This document shows, piece after piece, positions 31,622 to 40,031 of a DNA stretch of 64,000 nt. This stretch comes from Hymenobacter elongatus. Its GTDB lineage: Bacteria > Bacteroidota > Bacteroidia > Cytophagales > Hymenobacteraceae. Both the position numbers and the translations under genes were made by a program. The stretch's first letter is position 1. Every line of letters begins with the position of its first letter. The notes under the pieces are model-generated. The model had not been told where the DNA came from. It was given only the letters and a program-made list of their open reading frames with translations, and did no database searches. Location of the stretch: contig NZ_SRLD01000018.1 of the NCBI RefSeq assembly GCF_004745955.1, positions 1-64,000 of the forward strand, given 5' to 3'.

Positions 31622-33022
31622 ATGGCAACAGATTCTTTCCTGGACCGCAGCCGCACCATTGCCGGGCCGGGCTACAACCGCTGGTTGGTGCCCCCGGCCG
31701 CGCTGGCTATTCACCTGGCTATCGGGCAGGCGTATGCCTTCAGCGTATTCAAAAAGCCCATGGGGGCCCTCATCAGCGGCAACGTAGACAAGCCCGACGC
31801 GCTGGACTGGACCCCGGGGCAGTTGGCGGTTATCTTCTCCATTGCCATCGTGCTGCTGGGTCTTTCGGCGGCCGTTTTTGGGAAGTGGCTGGAGCGTGTA
31901 GGCCCGCGCAAGGCCATGCTGGCCTCAGCCCTCTGCTTCGGCGGTGGTTTTCTGATTGCCTCACTAGGAGTGCATCTGCACCAAATCTGGCTGGTCTACT
32001 TCGGCTACGGCTTCGTGGGCGGCTGCGGGCTGGGCATCGGCTATATCTCGCCGGTAAGCACGCTCATCAAGTGGTTTCCGGACCGGCCGGGCGTGGCGAC
32101 GGGCATGGCCATCATGGGCTTTGGCGGCGGCGCTATGATTGGCTCGCCGCTGGCGGTGGCCCTCATGGCACAGTTTAAGGATATGGCCCCAATGGGAGTT
32201 GCGCCTACCTTCATTGCCATGGGCATCATTTACCTGGTCTTCATGATGTTCGGGGTTTTCAGCATCCGGGTGCCCGCCGATGGCTGGAAACCCGCGGGCT
32301 TCGTGCCCAGCACCCAGGCTAATGCGCTTATTACGACCGCCAACGTGGATGCTGATAACGCCATTAAGACGCCGCAATTCTGGCTGCTGTGGGTAGTGCT
32401 TTGCATGAACGTGACGGCCGGTATCGGCGTGCTCGAATCGGCTTCCCCGCTTATTCAGGAGTCCTTTTCGGATACTGCTATGGGCGTGGGCCGGGGCGTA
32501 ACGGCGGCGGCGGCGGCGGGCTTCGTGGGCTTGCTCAGCTTGTTCAACCTGCTGGGCCGCTTCTTCTGGTCGTCGGCCTCCGATAAGCTCGGCCGCAAGC
32601 CTACCTACATGATTTACTTCGGCTTGGGCATTGCGCTCTATGCCTTAGTGCCCACCCTGGCGGCCAGTGCCTCACTCACCTTGTTTGTGATAGTCTGCTG
32701 CGTAATTATGAGCATGTACGGCGGTGGGTTTGCTACCATTCCGGCCTATCTGCGCGACATGTTCGGCACGATGCAGGTGGGCGCTATCCACGGCCGCCTG
32801 CTCACGGCCTGGTCGACGGCGGGTATCCTGGGCCCGTTGCTGGTCAACTACCTGCGCGACAGCCAGAAGGCTAAAAACCTGACGGGCGCAGCGGCGTACG
32901 AAACCGTATTCTATACCATGGCCGGTATACTGGTGGTCGGCTTCATTGCCAACCTGCTGGTGTCGGCCGTTAGTGCGCGCTACCACGTGCAGGAAGCGGC
33001 GGCGACTAAAGTAGCCGCTTAG
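31622..33022 (+). CDS. MFS transporter, oxalate:formate antiporter (OFA) family
   Basis: A 466-residue, 12-helix major facilitator protein of the OFA family. Segments include HLAIGQAYAFSVFKKPM at helix 1, the loop motif GKWLERVGPRKAM, GCGLGIGYISPVSTLIKWFP and MYGGGFATIPAYLRDMFG. Members exchange oxalate and formate or carry related monocarboxylates across the inner membrane. The next gene (33065) encodes the small subunit that goes with this family. Position next to the molybdenum cofactor and FdhF/FdhD genes supports formate as a substrate. The start is ATG 31622; the gap 31448-31621 shows only an AT-rich leader. Confidence 0.9.
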   Translation: MATDSFLDRSRTIAGPGYNRWLVPPAALAIHLAIGQAYAFSVFKKPMGALISGNVDKPDALDWTPGQLAVIFSIAIVLLGLSAAVFGKWLERVGPRKAMLASALCFGGGFLIASLGVHLHQIWLVYFGYGFVGGCGLGIGYISPVSTLIKWFPDRPGVATGMAIMGFGGGAMIGSPLAVALMAQFKDMAPMGVAPTFIAMGIIYLVFMMFGVFSIRVPADGWKPAGFVPSTQANALITTANVDADNAIKTPQFWLLWVVLCMNVTAGIGVLESASPLIQESFSDTAMGVGRGVTAAAAAGFVGLLSLFNLLGRFFWSSASDKLGRKPTYMIYFGLGIALYALVPTLAASASLTLFVIVCCVIMSMYGGGFATIPAYLRDMFGTMQVGAIHGRLLTAWSTAGILGPLLVNYLRDSQKAKNLTGAAAYETVFYTMAGILVVGFIANLLVSAVSARYHVQEAAATKVAA

Positions 33023-33064
33023 ACTTCTCCCGTTTTCGTCATTCGCCGCTATTTCATTTCTCTC

Positions 33065-33211
33065 ATGGAAACCAGAACCACCCCCAACGTACCCGTCGAT
33101 ACCGCTCCTTCCTCCGGCTTGCAGACCGCTCTAGCCTGGCTCTACGTCGGAGTGCCCCTACTGTGGGGCGTATCCCAGACCTTCATCAAGGCGCTGGCTT
33201 TGTTCAACTAA
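33065..33211 (+). CDS. OFA transporter small subunit, single-helix membrane peptide
   Basis: A 48-residue open frame starting ATG 33065 and ending TAA 33209-33211. After a polar, Pro/Thr-rich N-terminus it has one membrane segment, TALAWLYVGVPLLWGVSQTF, then IKALALFN. The WLYVGVPLxWGV...K.L.LF pattern is that of the small proteins annotated as MFS transporter (oxalate:formate antiporter) small subunit. It lies 42 bp after the OFA gene and ahead of a strong terminator, so the two form an operon. Its role in the antiporter is not established. Confidence 0.82.
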   Translation: METRTTPNVPVDTAPSSGLQTALAWLYVGVPLLWGVSQTFIKALALFN

Positions 33212-33247
33212 GCAACGGGCAACAGCTTTACAGCTACCGCTTTTCGT

Positions 33248-33294
33248 ACAAACAAAAGAGCATTCGGCACGCCGCCAAATGCTCTTTTGTTTGT
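33248..33294 (+). terminator. Terminator after the OFA operon
   Basis: ACAAACAAAAGAGCATT (33248-33264) pairs perfectly with AATGCTCTTTTGTTTGT (33278-33294). Confidence 0.88.
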
Positions 33295-33324
33295 TATTTA
33301 CCACCTGCTTCTTAGCCCCAGACT

Positions 33325-33777
33325 ATGCCTTCTCAGCCGCCCGAGGACCGTATCGTACACCTCGACTCCTTCGCGGACCCCATCAGCGCGCACCTAGCCA
33401 AAAGCCGCCTCGAAGCCGAGCAGATTCCCTGCTTTCTGACCAACGAAAATCTGGTGTCGCTCAACCGCCTCTACGGGCCGGCCACCGGGGGCGTACGGCT
33501 GCACGTGCGCCAGCAGGATGTAACGGCCGCCATAGAGATTCTGCGCTACGAAACCGTGCCCATGACGGCCACCTTCACCGCCGACGACGACGTGCCCGCC
33601 ACCGACGAGGTGCGGTGCCCCAAGTGCGACTCCACGGATGTAGCCTTCGGGCCTGCCACCCGCAATACCTACAATTTTCCCATGCTGGTATTGTCGATGA
33701 TTCTAGGGTATCCGCTGCGGGGCAAGCGCTACCACTGCTTTCATTGCCAGCACGAGTTCAAGCGCCTGAAAGCCTGA
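33325..33777 (+). CDS. DUF2007 domain protein with zinc ribbon
   Basis: A 150-residue protein. The N-terminal half matches DUF2007 (putative signal-transducing protein): DPISAHLAKSRLEAEQIPCF, NENLVSLNRLYGPATGGVRL and HVRQQDVTAAIEIL. The C-terminal half holds paired cysteines CPKC (about residue 98) and CFHC (about residue 142) for a zinc ribbon, with a hydrophobic stretch FPMLVLSMILGYPL between them. No function is assigned to this family. It ends 9 bp from the convergent moeA stop. Confidence 0.82.
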   Translation: MPSQPPEDRIVHLDSFADPISAHLAKSRLEAEQIPCFLTNENLVSLNRLYGPATGGVRLHVRQQDVTAAIEILRYETVPMTATFTADDDVPATDEVRCPKCDSTDVAFGPATRNTYNFPMLVLSMILGYPLRGKRYHCFHCQHEFKRLKA

Positions 33778-33786
33778 GCGCCAGCC

Positions 33787-35001
33787 TTACCCACGGAAGC
33801 GCACCACGGGAAAAGCGTCGCCGGCTTTGAACTCGCTCTGGTCGGCGGGCAGACGCAAAAAACCGTCGCACTGCAGCAGCGAAGCCAGGTCGCCGGAGCC
33901 GCCAATGGTTTGGGGGTGCGCCAGCAGATGCCCATACGCAGAAGCCTCCAGACGGACAGGCAGGAAATACGTCATGGGCGGCAAAAACGAGATATTCTTG
34001 GCGAGCAGCGCCGTAACCTCGGGCCAGAGCGCGTGGGGCTGCTGGCACGTACGCAACCAGGGCAGCACGTATTGGTAGAAGTTGACGAAGGTAGAAACCG
34101 GATTACCGGGCAGCGCGAAGACCACCGCGCCGCCCGCTTTTTCGCCAAACCAAAAAGGTTTGCCGGGTCGCTGCCGCACTTCATGAAAAATCTGAGTCAC
34201 CCCCAGCTCCCGCAGCATAGCCGGCAGAAAGTCGGCCTGGCCTTTCGAAACGCCCCCGCTCAGCACCAGCGCGTCGAAGGCAGCCAGCAGCGGCGGCAGC
34301 CCCTGGCGCAACGCGGCCTGGTCGTCGTTGAAGTGAAAGGCCTCACTTTCGGCCCCGGCTTCGCGCAGCGCAGCCTGCACCATGTAGGCATTGGAGCGCC
34401 GGATCTGGTGGGGCAGTGGCGTTTGGGTCAGCGCCACCAGCTCGTCGCCGGTGCTGACCACGGCCACCCGCAGTGGTCGGCCCACACGGAGCACAGCGGC
34501 CCCGATGGTAGCGGCCACGGCAATTTCGGCGGGCCCCAGCCGTACGCCGGCGGGCAGCAGCAAGTCGCCCTGCTGACGGTCGGTGGCCTGGTGGTGCACA
34601 TTGTGGCCGGCGGCGGGCGGCGGCACCAGCACGGTGGCTACGCGCTGGCCACTGGCCTCATGAAACTCCAGATCTTCGTAGCGCACCACCGTATCGGTGC
34701 CCGGCGGCAGAACAGCCCCAGTCATTATTTCAACGGCAGCCTGCGGATCAGCCAAGGCCTGGGGCAGCATGCCGGCCAGCTGGGTGGCAGCAATCGGGAA
34801 GGCAACCTGCTTCGATTCTATACTATTGAAATTCAATGCAATACCATCCATTGCCACCCGGTTGAAGGGCGGAAAGTCACGGTCGGCGGAGAGCGGCTCG
34901 TGCAGCACCCGACCCACGGCATCGAGCAGGGGCACTGTTTCGGTGGGTATGGGGCGGGCAGTGGCCAGCACCTGGCGCGTGGCCTCGTCGACAGAAATCA
35001 T
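33787..35001 (-). CDS. moeA: Molybdopterin molybdenumtransferase MoeA
   Basis: A 404-residue protein that inserts molybdate into adenylylated molybdopterin to form Moco. It has FPPFNRVAMDGIAL, the MPT-binding VEIMTGAVLPPGTDTVVRYE, STGDELV, the MoCF-binding SGGVSKGQADF and ALPGNPVSTFVNFYQYVLPW. The start is ATG 35001 (MISVDEATRQV); the longer open frame is unsupported. It is divergent from moaC (145 bp between starts). MogA/MoaB, which adenylylates MPT, was not found in the window, so it must be encoded elsewhere or be replaced. Confidence 0.95.
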   Translation of the reverse strand: MISVDEATRQVLATARPIPTETVPLLDAVGRVLHEPLSADRDFPPFNRVAMDGIALNFNSIESKQVAFPIAATQLAGMLPQALADPQAAVEIMTGAVLPPGTDTVVRYEDLEFHEASGQRVATVLVPPPAAGHNVHHQATDRQQGDLLLPAGVRLGPAEIAVAATIGAAVLRVGRPLRVAVVSTGDELVALTQTPLPHQIRRSNAYMVQAALREAGAESEAFHFNDDQAALRQGLPPLLAAFDALVLSGGVSKGQADFLPAMLRELGVTQIFHEVRQRPGKPFWFGEKAGGAVVFALPGNPVSTFVNFYQYVLPWLRTCQQPHALWPEVTALLAKNISFLPPMTYFLPVRLEASAYGHLLAHPQTIGGSGDLASLLQCDGFLRLPADQSEFKAGDAFPVVRFRG

Positions 35002-35146
35002 CTTGGGGAGAAAAAGCGTTACAAGAAAGCGCCAGCCGGTTTCGGGCCATATTTGACGTCCCTTACTCCAACTCAAGCCGAGTATACGCGGTTTGTTACA
35101 ACTTTCACCCCGGTTGCGGCCGGGCTTGCTTCACTTCTTCGCTCCT

Positions 35147-35638
35147 ATGTCTGATTCTTCCCGCTCACTCACCCACCTCAATGCCGCCGGCCAGCCCACA
35201 ATGGTGGACGTAGGCACCAAAACCGCCACCCGCCGCGTGGCCCGGGCCCGCAGCCGCGTGCTGCTGGGTTCCGAAATCATTCGGCTCGTGCAGGCCGGCG
35301 AATTGCCTACCCGCAAGGGCCCGGTGTTTCAGACGGCTATTCTGGCCGGTATTATGGCCGCCAAAAAAACCTCCGACCTGATTCCCCTCTGCCACCCGCT
35401 AGGGCTGGATGACTGCCAGATTCAAATCGACGTAGTAGGCCCCGATACCATCCACATCATCTGCACGGCCACCCTGACGGGCAAAACCGGCGTGGAAATG
35501 GAGGCTCTCACCGGGGCGTCGGTAGCGGCCCTCACAGTGTATGATATGTGCAAGGCGCTGTCGCACGACATCGTGATTCAGGAAACCCGCCTGCTGGACA
35601 AAACCGGCGGCAAAAGCGACTTTCATCATGTCGACTAA
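35147..35638 (+). CDS. moaC: Cyclic pyranopterin monophosphate synthase MoaC
   Basis: A 163-residue enzyme making cPMP from the MoaA product in Moco synthesis. Conserved segments: MVDVGTKTATRRVARA, AAKKTSDLIPLCHPL and GVEMEALTGASVAALTVYDM. It is cytosolic and forms hexamers in known cases. The start is ATG 35147. The mobA-like gene overlaps its 3' end by 11 bp (35628-35638), so the two are probably translationally coupled. Confidence 0.96.
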   Translation: MSDSSRSLTHLNAAGQPTMVDVGTKTATRRVARARSRVLLGSEIIRLVQAGELPTRKGPVFQTAILAGIMAAKKTSDLIPLCHPLGLDDCQIQIDVVGPDTIHIICTATLTGKTGVEMEALTGASVAALTVYDMCKALSHDIVIQETRLLDKTGGKSDFHHVD

Positions 35639-36815
35639 CCCAAGCTCCGCTATTCTCCGCACCAAGCACGCGGCCCTGGTGCGCCCCGTTAGCGGCGAGT
35701 TTGGCCGCCACGAGCTGGCCATTCTGGGGGCGCCCTGTGGCAGCATAAAGGAGCTGGTGACGCGCCTGCTGCCCCACCTGGCTCCTTCGCTGAGCGTGGG
35801 CTACGTGGATGCTGACCACGCCGCCGGCGACGAGGCCGCCGAAGGTGGCGCGGGCGGGGCTAGTGCGGTGCTGCAAGCCGGGGCCACTGCCGAGCTGACC
35901 GACAAGATTCAGTTTTGGCGGCTGGACCAGCGCCGCGAGCTGGATGGCTTTGCCCAGAAAGAACTGTTGGCCCACCAAAGCCTGGTGCTGGTCAATGGCA
36001 ACCATTTCCGCGCCCAGCAGCAAATTATCATCCTGGACCCGGCCAAACCCCTGAACCGCAAGCTCGACCGGCTCACCGACGTGCAGCTGATTTTGCTGCC
36101 CGAAGGCGTTCGGGAGCTACCGGAGTATCTGGTGGCTCACTTCGCGGAAAAAGGGCAGATTCCGACGATGCTGCTGGCCGACACCGAAGGCGTGGCGGCT
36201 TTTGTGGTGCAGTGGTGGCAATGCCGCCAGCCCCGCCTGCGCGGCCTGGTGCTGGCCGGTGGCCGGAGCCAACGCATGCAAACCGACAAAGGCCAGCTGC
36301 GCTATCATGGCCTAGAGCAGCGCGAGCACGCGGCGCAGCTACTGGCCGCCGTGTGCACCGACGTGCATGTATCCTGCCGGCCCGACCAGGTGGCCGAGCT
36401 ACCCGCCGGCCTGCTGCCGCTCTCCGACCGATTTTTGGAGCTGGGTCCGCTGGGCGGCATTCTATCGGCTCTCCAGCTCGACCCCAACGCGGCCTGGCTG
36501 GTAGTGGCCTGCGACCTGCCCTTTCTGTCGGAAGCTACGCTTCAGCATTTGGTACACAACCGCAACAGCGCGAAAGTCGCCACGGCCTTCCAAAGTCCCC
36601 AAAATGAGTTTCCCGAGCCGCTGATTACGATTTGGGAGCCGCGCAGCTACGGCACGCTGCTGCGCTTTCTGGGCTTGGGCTACTCCTGCCCGCGCAAAGC
36701 GCTGATTAACTCCGATATCGAGCTGCTGGCTGCCCCTGACCCGACGGAACTGCGCAATGTAAATACGCCCGAAGAAGCCGCCGTGGCCCGGCAGGAGTTG
36801 GGTCTGGGACAATAA
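35628..36815 (+). CDS. mobA: MobB-like/MobA fusion, molybdenum cofactor guanylyltransferase
   Basis: A 395-residue two-domain protein. The C-terminal part (about 205-390) is MobA: GLVLAGGRSQRMQTDKG with the glycine-rich GTP loop and Lys221, LGGILSAL and WLVVACDLPFLS. It would attach GMP to Mo-molybdopterin. The N-terminal part (about 25-195) resembles MobB, but its P-loop is GAPCGSIKE in place of GxxxxGK[ST], so it probably no longer binds nucleotide. DADHAAGDEA and VNGNHF fit MobB. MGD is needed by the FdhF-like enzyme at 45024. A palindromic repeat follows. Confidence 0.85.
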   Translation: MSTNPSSAILRTKHAALVRPVSGEFGRHELAILGAPCGSIKELVTRLLPHLAPSLSVGYVDADHAAGDEAAEGGAGGASAVLQAGATAELTDKIQFWRLDQRRELDGFAQKELLAHQSLVLVNGNHFRAQQQIIILDPAKPLNRKLDRLTDVQLILLPEGVRELPEYLVAHFAEKGQIPTMLLADTEGVAAFVVQWWQCRQPRLRGLVLAGGRSQRMQTDKGQLRYHGLEQREHAAQLLAAVCTDVHVSCRPDQVAELPAGLLPLSDRFLELGPLGGILSALQLDPNAAWLVVACDLPFLSEATLQHLVHNRNSAKVATAFQSPQNEFPEPLITIWEPRSYGTLLRFLGLGYSCPRKALINSDIELLAAPDPTELRNVNTPEEAAVARQELGLGQ

Positions 36816-36816
36816 A

Positions 36817-36925
36817 AAAGAGCGTCATGCTGAGCGACGCCGAAGCATCTCGCGTGCTGACGCCTGATGACTAATCCAACGTCAGGACGCGAGGTTCCTC
36901 GGCAATCTCGGAACGACGTGCTTTT
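36817..36925. repeat. Dispersed hairpin repeat, copy B (degenerate)
   Basis: The left part AAAAAGAGCGTCATGCTGAG with GAAGCATCTCGCG and the right part GTCAGGACGCGAGG with CGTGCTTTT form an imperfect hairpin around GACTAATCC. It lies in the gap between convergent mobA and moaE and may also act as a terminator. Confidence 0.65.
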
Positions 36926-36945
36926 GTATTCTCTTGAACACCCTT

Positions 36946-37362
36946 CTACGGGTGAGCCGCTACCCACACGGAGCCGTCTTCGTATTCCTCTTTTTTCCAA
37001 ATCGGTACCACCTCTTTGATAGTATCGATAATGTACTGGCAGGCGGCAAAGGAGTCGGCGCGGTGGGGCGTGGATACGGCTACGACCACGGCTACGTCGC
37101 CGATTTCCAGGCGGCCTTTGCGGTGCGTTACGGCTATTTGGCGCAGCATGGGCCATTTTTCCTGCGCCTGCTCGGCCACGCGGCGCATCTGCTTGAGGGC
37201 CATGGAATCGTAGGCCTCGTAGTCGAGGCGCACCACGCGGCGGCCGGTGCTCTGGTTGCGTACGGTGCCGATAAAGGTATTGACGGCCCCGGCCCCATCA
37301 TCCTGCACCGACGCCAGCACGGCGGCCACGTCGATGGGTTGGTCAGTAAGTTCTATCTGCAT
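36946..37362 (-). CDS. moaE: Molybdopterin synthase catalytic subunit MoaE
   Basis: A 138-residue subunit that uses MoaD thiocarboxylate to convert cPMP to molybdopterin. Family segments: GAGAVNTFIGTVRNQSTGR, LDYEAYDSMALKQM, the active-site Lys region THRKGRLEIGD and PIWKKEEYEDGSVWV. It is cytosolic. It is downstream of moaD on the same strand, but a MITE-like repeat (37441-37598) separates the two. Confidence 0.95.
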   Translation of the reverse strand: MQIELTDQPIDVAAVLASVQDDGAGAVNTFIGTVRNQSTGRRVVRLDYEAYDSMALKQMRRVAEQAQEKWPMLRQIAVTHRKGRLEIGDVAVVVAVSTPHRADSFAACQYIIDTIKEVVPIWKKEEYEDGSVWVAAHP

Positions 37363-37440
37363 CGTGGGAAGTGATAATCGGTAATGAGCCGTTTCGCCAG
37401 CCCAGCCAGCAAGTGCTCCTTACTACTTCTTAAGTACTGG

Positions 37441-37598
37441 ACTTGTTCTTGAATTAGGAACCGATACTAAAATTCGACTGTCATGCTGAGCAAAGTCGAA
37501 GCATCTCTACCGCAATGCTAATTACCACTGCGGTAGAGATGCTTCGACTTTGCTCAGCATGACGCTCTTTTTTCGTTTTGCTTTATTCAGCAACAAGT
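37441..37598. repeat. MITE-like palindromic element, copy C
   Basis: A 158-bp element. The outer arms are ACTTGTTCTTGAAT (37441-37454) and ATTCAGCAACAAGT (37585-37598), pairing at 12 of 14. The inner 35-nt arms 37480-37514 and 37529-37563 are perfect complements. Outer sequences are nearly identical to copy A at 12845; the stem interior (CTGAGCAAAGTCG) differs in both arms together. It lies between moaD and moaE. Confidence 0.88.
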
Positions 37599-37611
37599 CT
37601 ACTACCTGAGC

Positions 37612-37854
37612 CTATCCGCCACTAACGGGCGGAATCAGGGCTACTTCGTCCCGCTCCTGAAGCTGGTAGTCGTCGGTGGCATAGTCGCTGTTCACGGCCA
37701 CGGCGAAGCTCGTCAGCTCCCGGAGCGCGGGGTAGTGGGCACGCAGCTGGTCAATCAGGCCCGCTACCGACTGCTGGTCGGGGGTATCGAGGTCGAGCAC
37801 CGAGCTGCCGACTATTTCTTTGGCAATGCCAAAAAGCGCTATTTTCAGTTTCAT
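37612..37854 (-). CDS. moaD: Molybdopterin synthase sulfur carrier MoaD
   Basis: An 80-residue ubiquitin-fold sulfur carrier ending in the required PPVSGG. The C-terminal Gly is adenylylated by a MoeB-type enzyme (here 42169) and then thiocarboxylated for MoaE. The first strand is MKLKIALFGIAKEIVG. It is divergent from moaA with 129 bp between starts. Confidence 0.94.
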   Translation of the reverse strand: MKLKIALFGIAKEIVGSSVLDLDTPDQQSVAGLIDQLRAHYPALRELTSFAVAVNSDYATDDYQLQERDEVALIPPVSGG

Positions 37855-37983
37855 TTGCTGTTGTGTCTGCAGAAGCAGTATACGGGCTGCGGCGGGAACA
37901 GAAAAGCCGATTGGCGGTTTTTTGTTCTGAATCTCTTTTGGCCGTGTTTGCGTTGAGGCAATAGTTGTTTTTCTAGCTGGTTT

Positions 37984-38991
37984 ATGTCCGTTGCTCCCAC
38001 TGTCTTATTCGATACCCACGGCCGGCCGTTGGAATACCTGCGCTTGGCCGTTACGGACCGCTGCAATCTGCGCTGCTTCTACTGCATGCCCGAGGAAGGC
38101 ATCCAGTATCTGCCCAAGCAGGAGCTGCTGACGTACGAGGAAATGGAGCGCGTCGTGAGCATTCTGGCTGGTATGGGCGTGCGCAAAGTGCGCCTCACCG
38201 GCGGCGAGCCATTCGTGCGCCGCGACTTAGTACCCTTCATCAGCCGGTTGAGCCAGATTCCGGGCATCGACGACATCAGCCTCACTACCAACGGCGTGCT
38301 GACGGCCCCGCACATTCCAGAGCTGGCCCGCCTGGGCATCCGCACCGTCAATCTGAGCCTCGATACGCTCGACCGCGCCCGGTTTGCCCGCATTACCCGC
38401 CGCGACGAGCTGCCCCGCGTGCTCGACACGTTTTACGCCTTACTGGCGGCTGGCATCAAGGTGAAGATCAATGCCGTGGTAATGGACGGGCAGAACATCG
38501 AAGACCTTGTGCCCCTGGCCGAGCTAACCCGGGAGTTGCCGGTTGAGGTGCGCTTTATTGAGGAAATGCCTTTCAATGGCGGGAGCCACGGCGCTATCCA
38601 GATTCCCTGGAGCCACCTGCGCATTCGGGAGCACCTTGAGCAGCACCTGGGCCTGCTGACGCCACTGCCTTCCCGGCCCGGCGACACGGCGTCGCACTAC
38701 ACGGCGGTGGGCCACCAGGGCCAGCTGGGCATCATAGCGGCCTACTCACGCACGTTTTGTGGCACCTGCAACCGCTTGCGCCTCACGGCCGAAGGAGGCC
38801 TCAAAACCTGCCTCTACGACCAGGGCGTGCTCGATGTACGGGCTCTGCTGCGCGGCGGCTCCGCCGACGCGGAAGTAGCAGTGGCGTTGGCGGCAGCCTT
38901 CCGCCACCGCGCTGCCAACGGATTCGAGGCCGAGCGGCAGCGCCCCGTACATCAGCTCAGCTTCGAGTCGATGAGCACGATTGGGGGTTAA
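37984..38991 (+). CDS. moaA: GTP 3',8-cyclase MoaA (radical SAM)
   Basis: A 335-residue radical SAM enzyme for the first step of Moco synthesis. The N-terminal cluster motif is C27-x3-C31-x2-C34 (DRCNLRCFYCMPE) with LTGGEPFVRRDL behind it. The C-terminal second cluster has FCGTCNRLRLT and LKTCLY. The chain ends STIGG, the double Gly needed for activity. It is cytosolic, and oxygen-sensitive in known cases. It is divergent from moaD and convergent with the hypothetical at 39018. Confidence 0.97.
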   Translation: MSVAPTVLFDTHGRPLEYLRLAVTDRCNLRCFYCMPEEGIQYLPKQELLTYEEMERVVSILAGMGVRKVRLTGGEPFVRRDLVPFISRLSQIPGIDDISLTTNGVLTAPHIPELARLGIRTVNLSLDTLDRARFARITRRDELPRVLDTFYALLAAGIKVKINAVVMDGQNIEDLVPLAELTRELPVEVRFIEEMPFNGGSHGAIQIPWSHLRIREHLEQHLGLLTPLPSRPGDTASHYTAVGHQGQLGIIAAYSRTFCGTCNRLRLTAEGGLKTCLYDQGVLDVRALLRGGSADAEVAVALAAAFRHRAANGFEAERQRPVHQLSFESMSTIGG

Positions 38992-39017
38992 GAAAGGCAG
39001 ATTTCAGGGTGGCCTGG

Positions 39018-39803
39018 TTAGTTGCGCCCAAGGCTCGTATGCACATCAACGGCCGTCCGACGACCATTTTGATAAGCAGGACACCACGGTGGGGTGTTGC
39101 GTACTGCGGCTTCCAGCGCCCGGCGGGCCGAGGAGTCCAATGCAAGTTGATTGCCAACGGCTTGTAGTGTAGCAAACCCCAGGGCGTCGATTCTAAGGTC
39201 TAACGCTAACACCGAGCCGCGCTTTAGCTGTTGCCGTAGCGGCGCGGTGGTCAGCACGCTTTCTACATAGTTGACGAAACCAAACGTATCGTAGGCGACA
39301 AATTGTGGAGCACGGTTGGCGAGTAGCGTACTAGGAGCCGGAGCCGGCGCAGTGGGACTTATCGGCAACTCATCGGCCATGCGGCTGGCCGCGCTGCTAT
39401 AGGCTTTCTGTTGGCTCAAGAATAAAGTGGTCGATTCGCTTTTCACAAAAAGCGGCACGTTCAGACTGTCACGCACGGCAAATACCACGGTCGGAAAATT
39501 GCCCGCCCACTGATAGCAAACTATATCGGCATACAGAAACCGGGGCGCGGACGGCTTTTCCAGCAGCTGCCGCAGCGTGTCCGGCTCCGTGATGACGCGG
39601 TAGCCCTGGGCTTGTAATTTCTGTCTTAGCGGAGCCAGCACGGGGCCAAAGTCCTTGGTAGCGTTTATCAGCAGTGGCCCGGCCGGATTTGACACGCTTA
39701 TATAAATTAGTACTTGTTGGGCTTTGGCTTTGGCCGCCAGCAACGTAAAAGCACAAAGCAGCAGCCAACCGGCACAATGAGAAATCAACAGGGACCGGTG
39801 CAT
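39018..39803 (-). CDS. Secreted hypothetical protein with TonB_C-like end
   Basis: A 261-residue exported protein with a signal peptide (HRSLLISHCAGWLLLCAFTL, cleavage near AKAQ). The last 70 residues (VLALDLRIDALGFATLQAVG, then PPWCPAYQNGRRTAVDV) resemble a degenerate TonB C-terminal domain. The middle has a Pro/Ala stretch (PTAPAPAPS). The function is not recognised. The start may be ATG 39803 or 39812. It sits inside the Moco region without obvious connection. Confidence 0.65.
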   Translation of the reverse strand: MHRSLLISHCAGWLLLCAFTLLAAKAKAQQVLIYISVSNPAGPLLINATKDFGPVLAPLRQKLQAQGYRVITEPDTLRQLLEKPSAPRFLYADIVCYQWAGNFPTVVFAVRDSLNVPLFVKSESTTLFLSQQKAYSSAASRMADELPISPTAPAPAPSTLLANRAPQFVAYDTFGFVNYVESVLTTAPLRQQLKRGSVLALDLRIDALGFATLQAVGNQLALDSSARRALEAAVRNTPPWCPAYQNGRRTAVDVHTSLGRN

Positions 39804-40031
39804 GGCGTACATATAGTGTTTGCATGTATGGAGCTAAACACTCATCAAGGTAAATAGAATATCAGTGCGGCTGGCGCTGTTTCCACGCGCACTACCCCTA
39901 CCGTAGCTCACGCTGCTCAGTGTGACCGTCTGATGATTTTCAGAACCTACCTGGCATCTTAGAGCTTGGAGTCAGCTGTTACTAAGCGTTGTTTTCTACT
40001 ATATTGGTCCTTCAGTATACCTCTTCCCACC

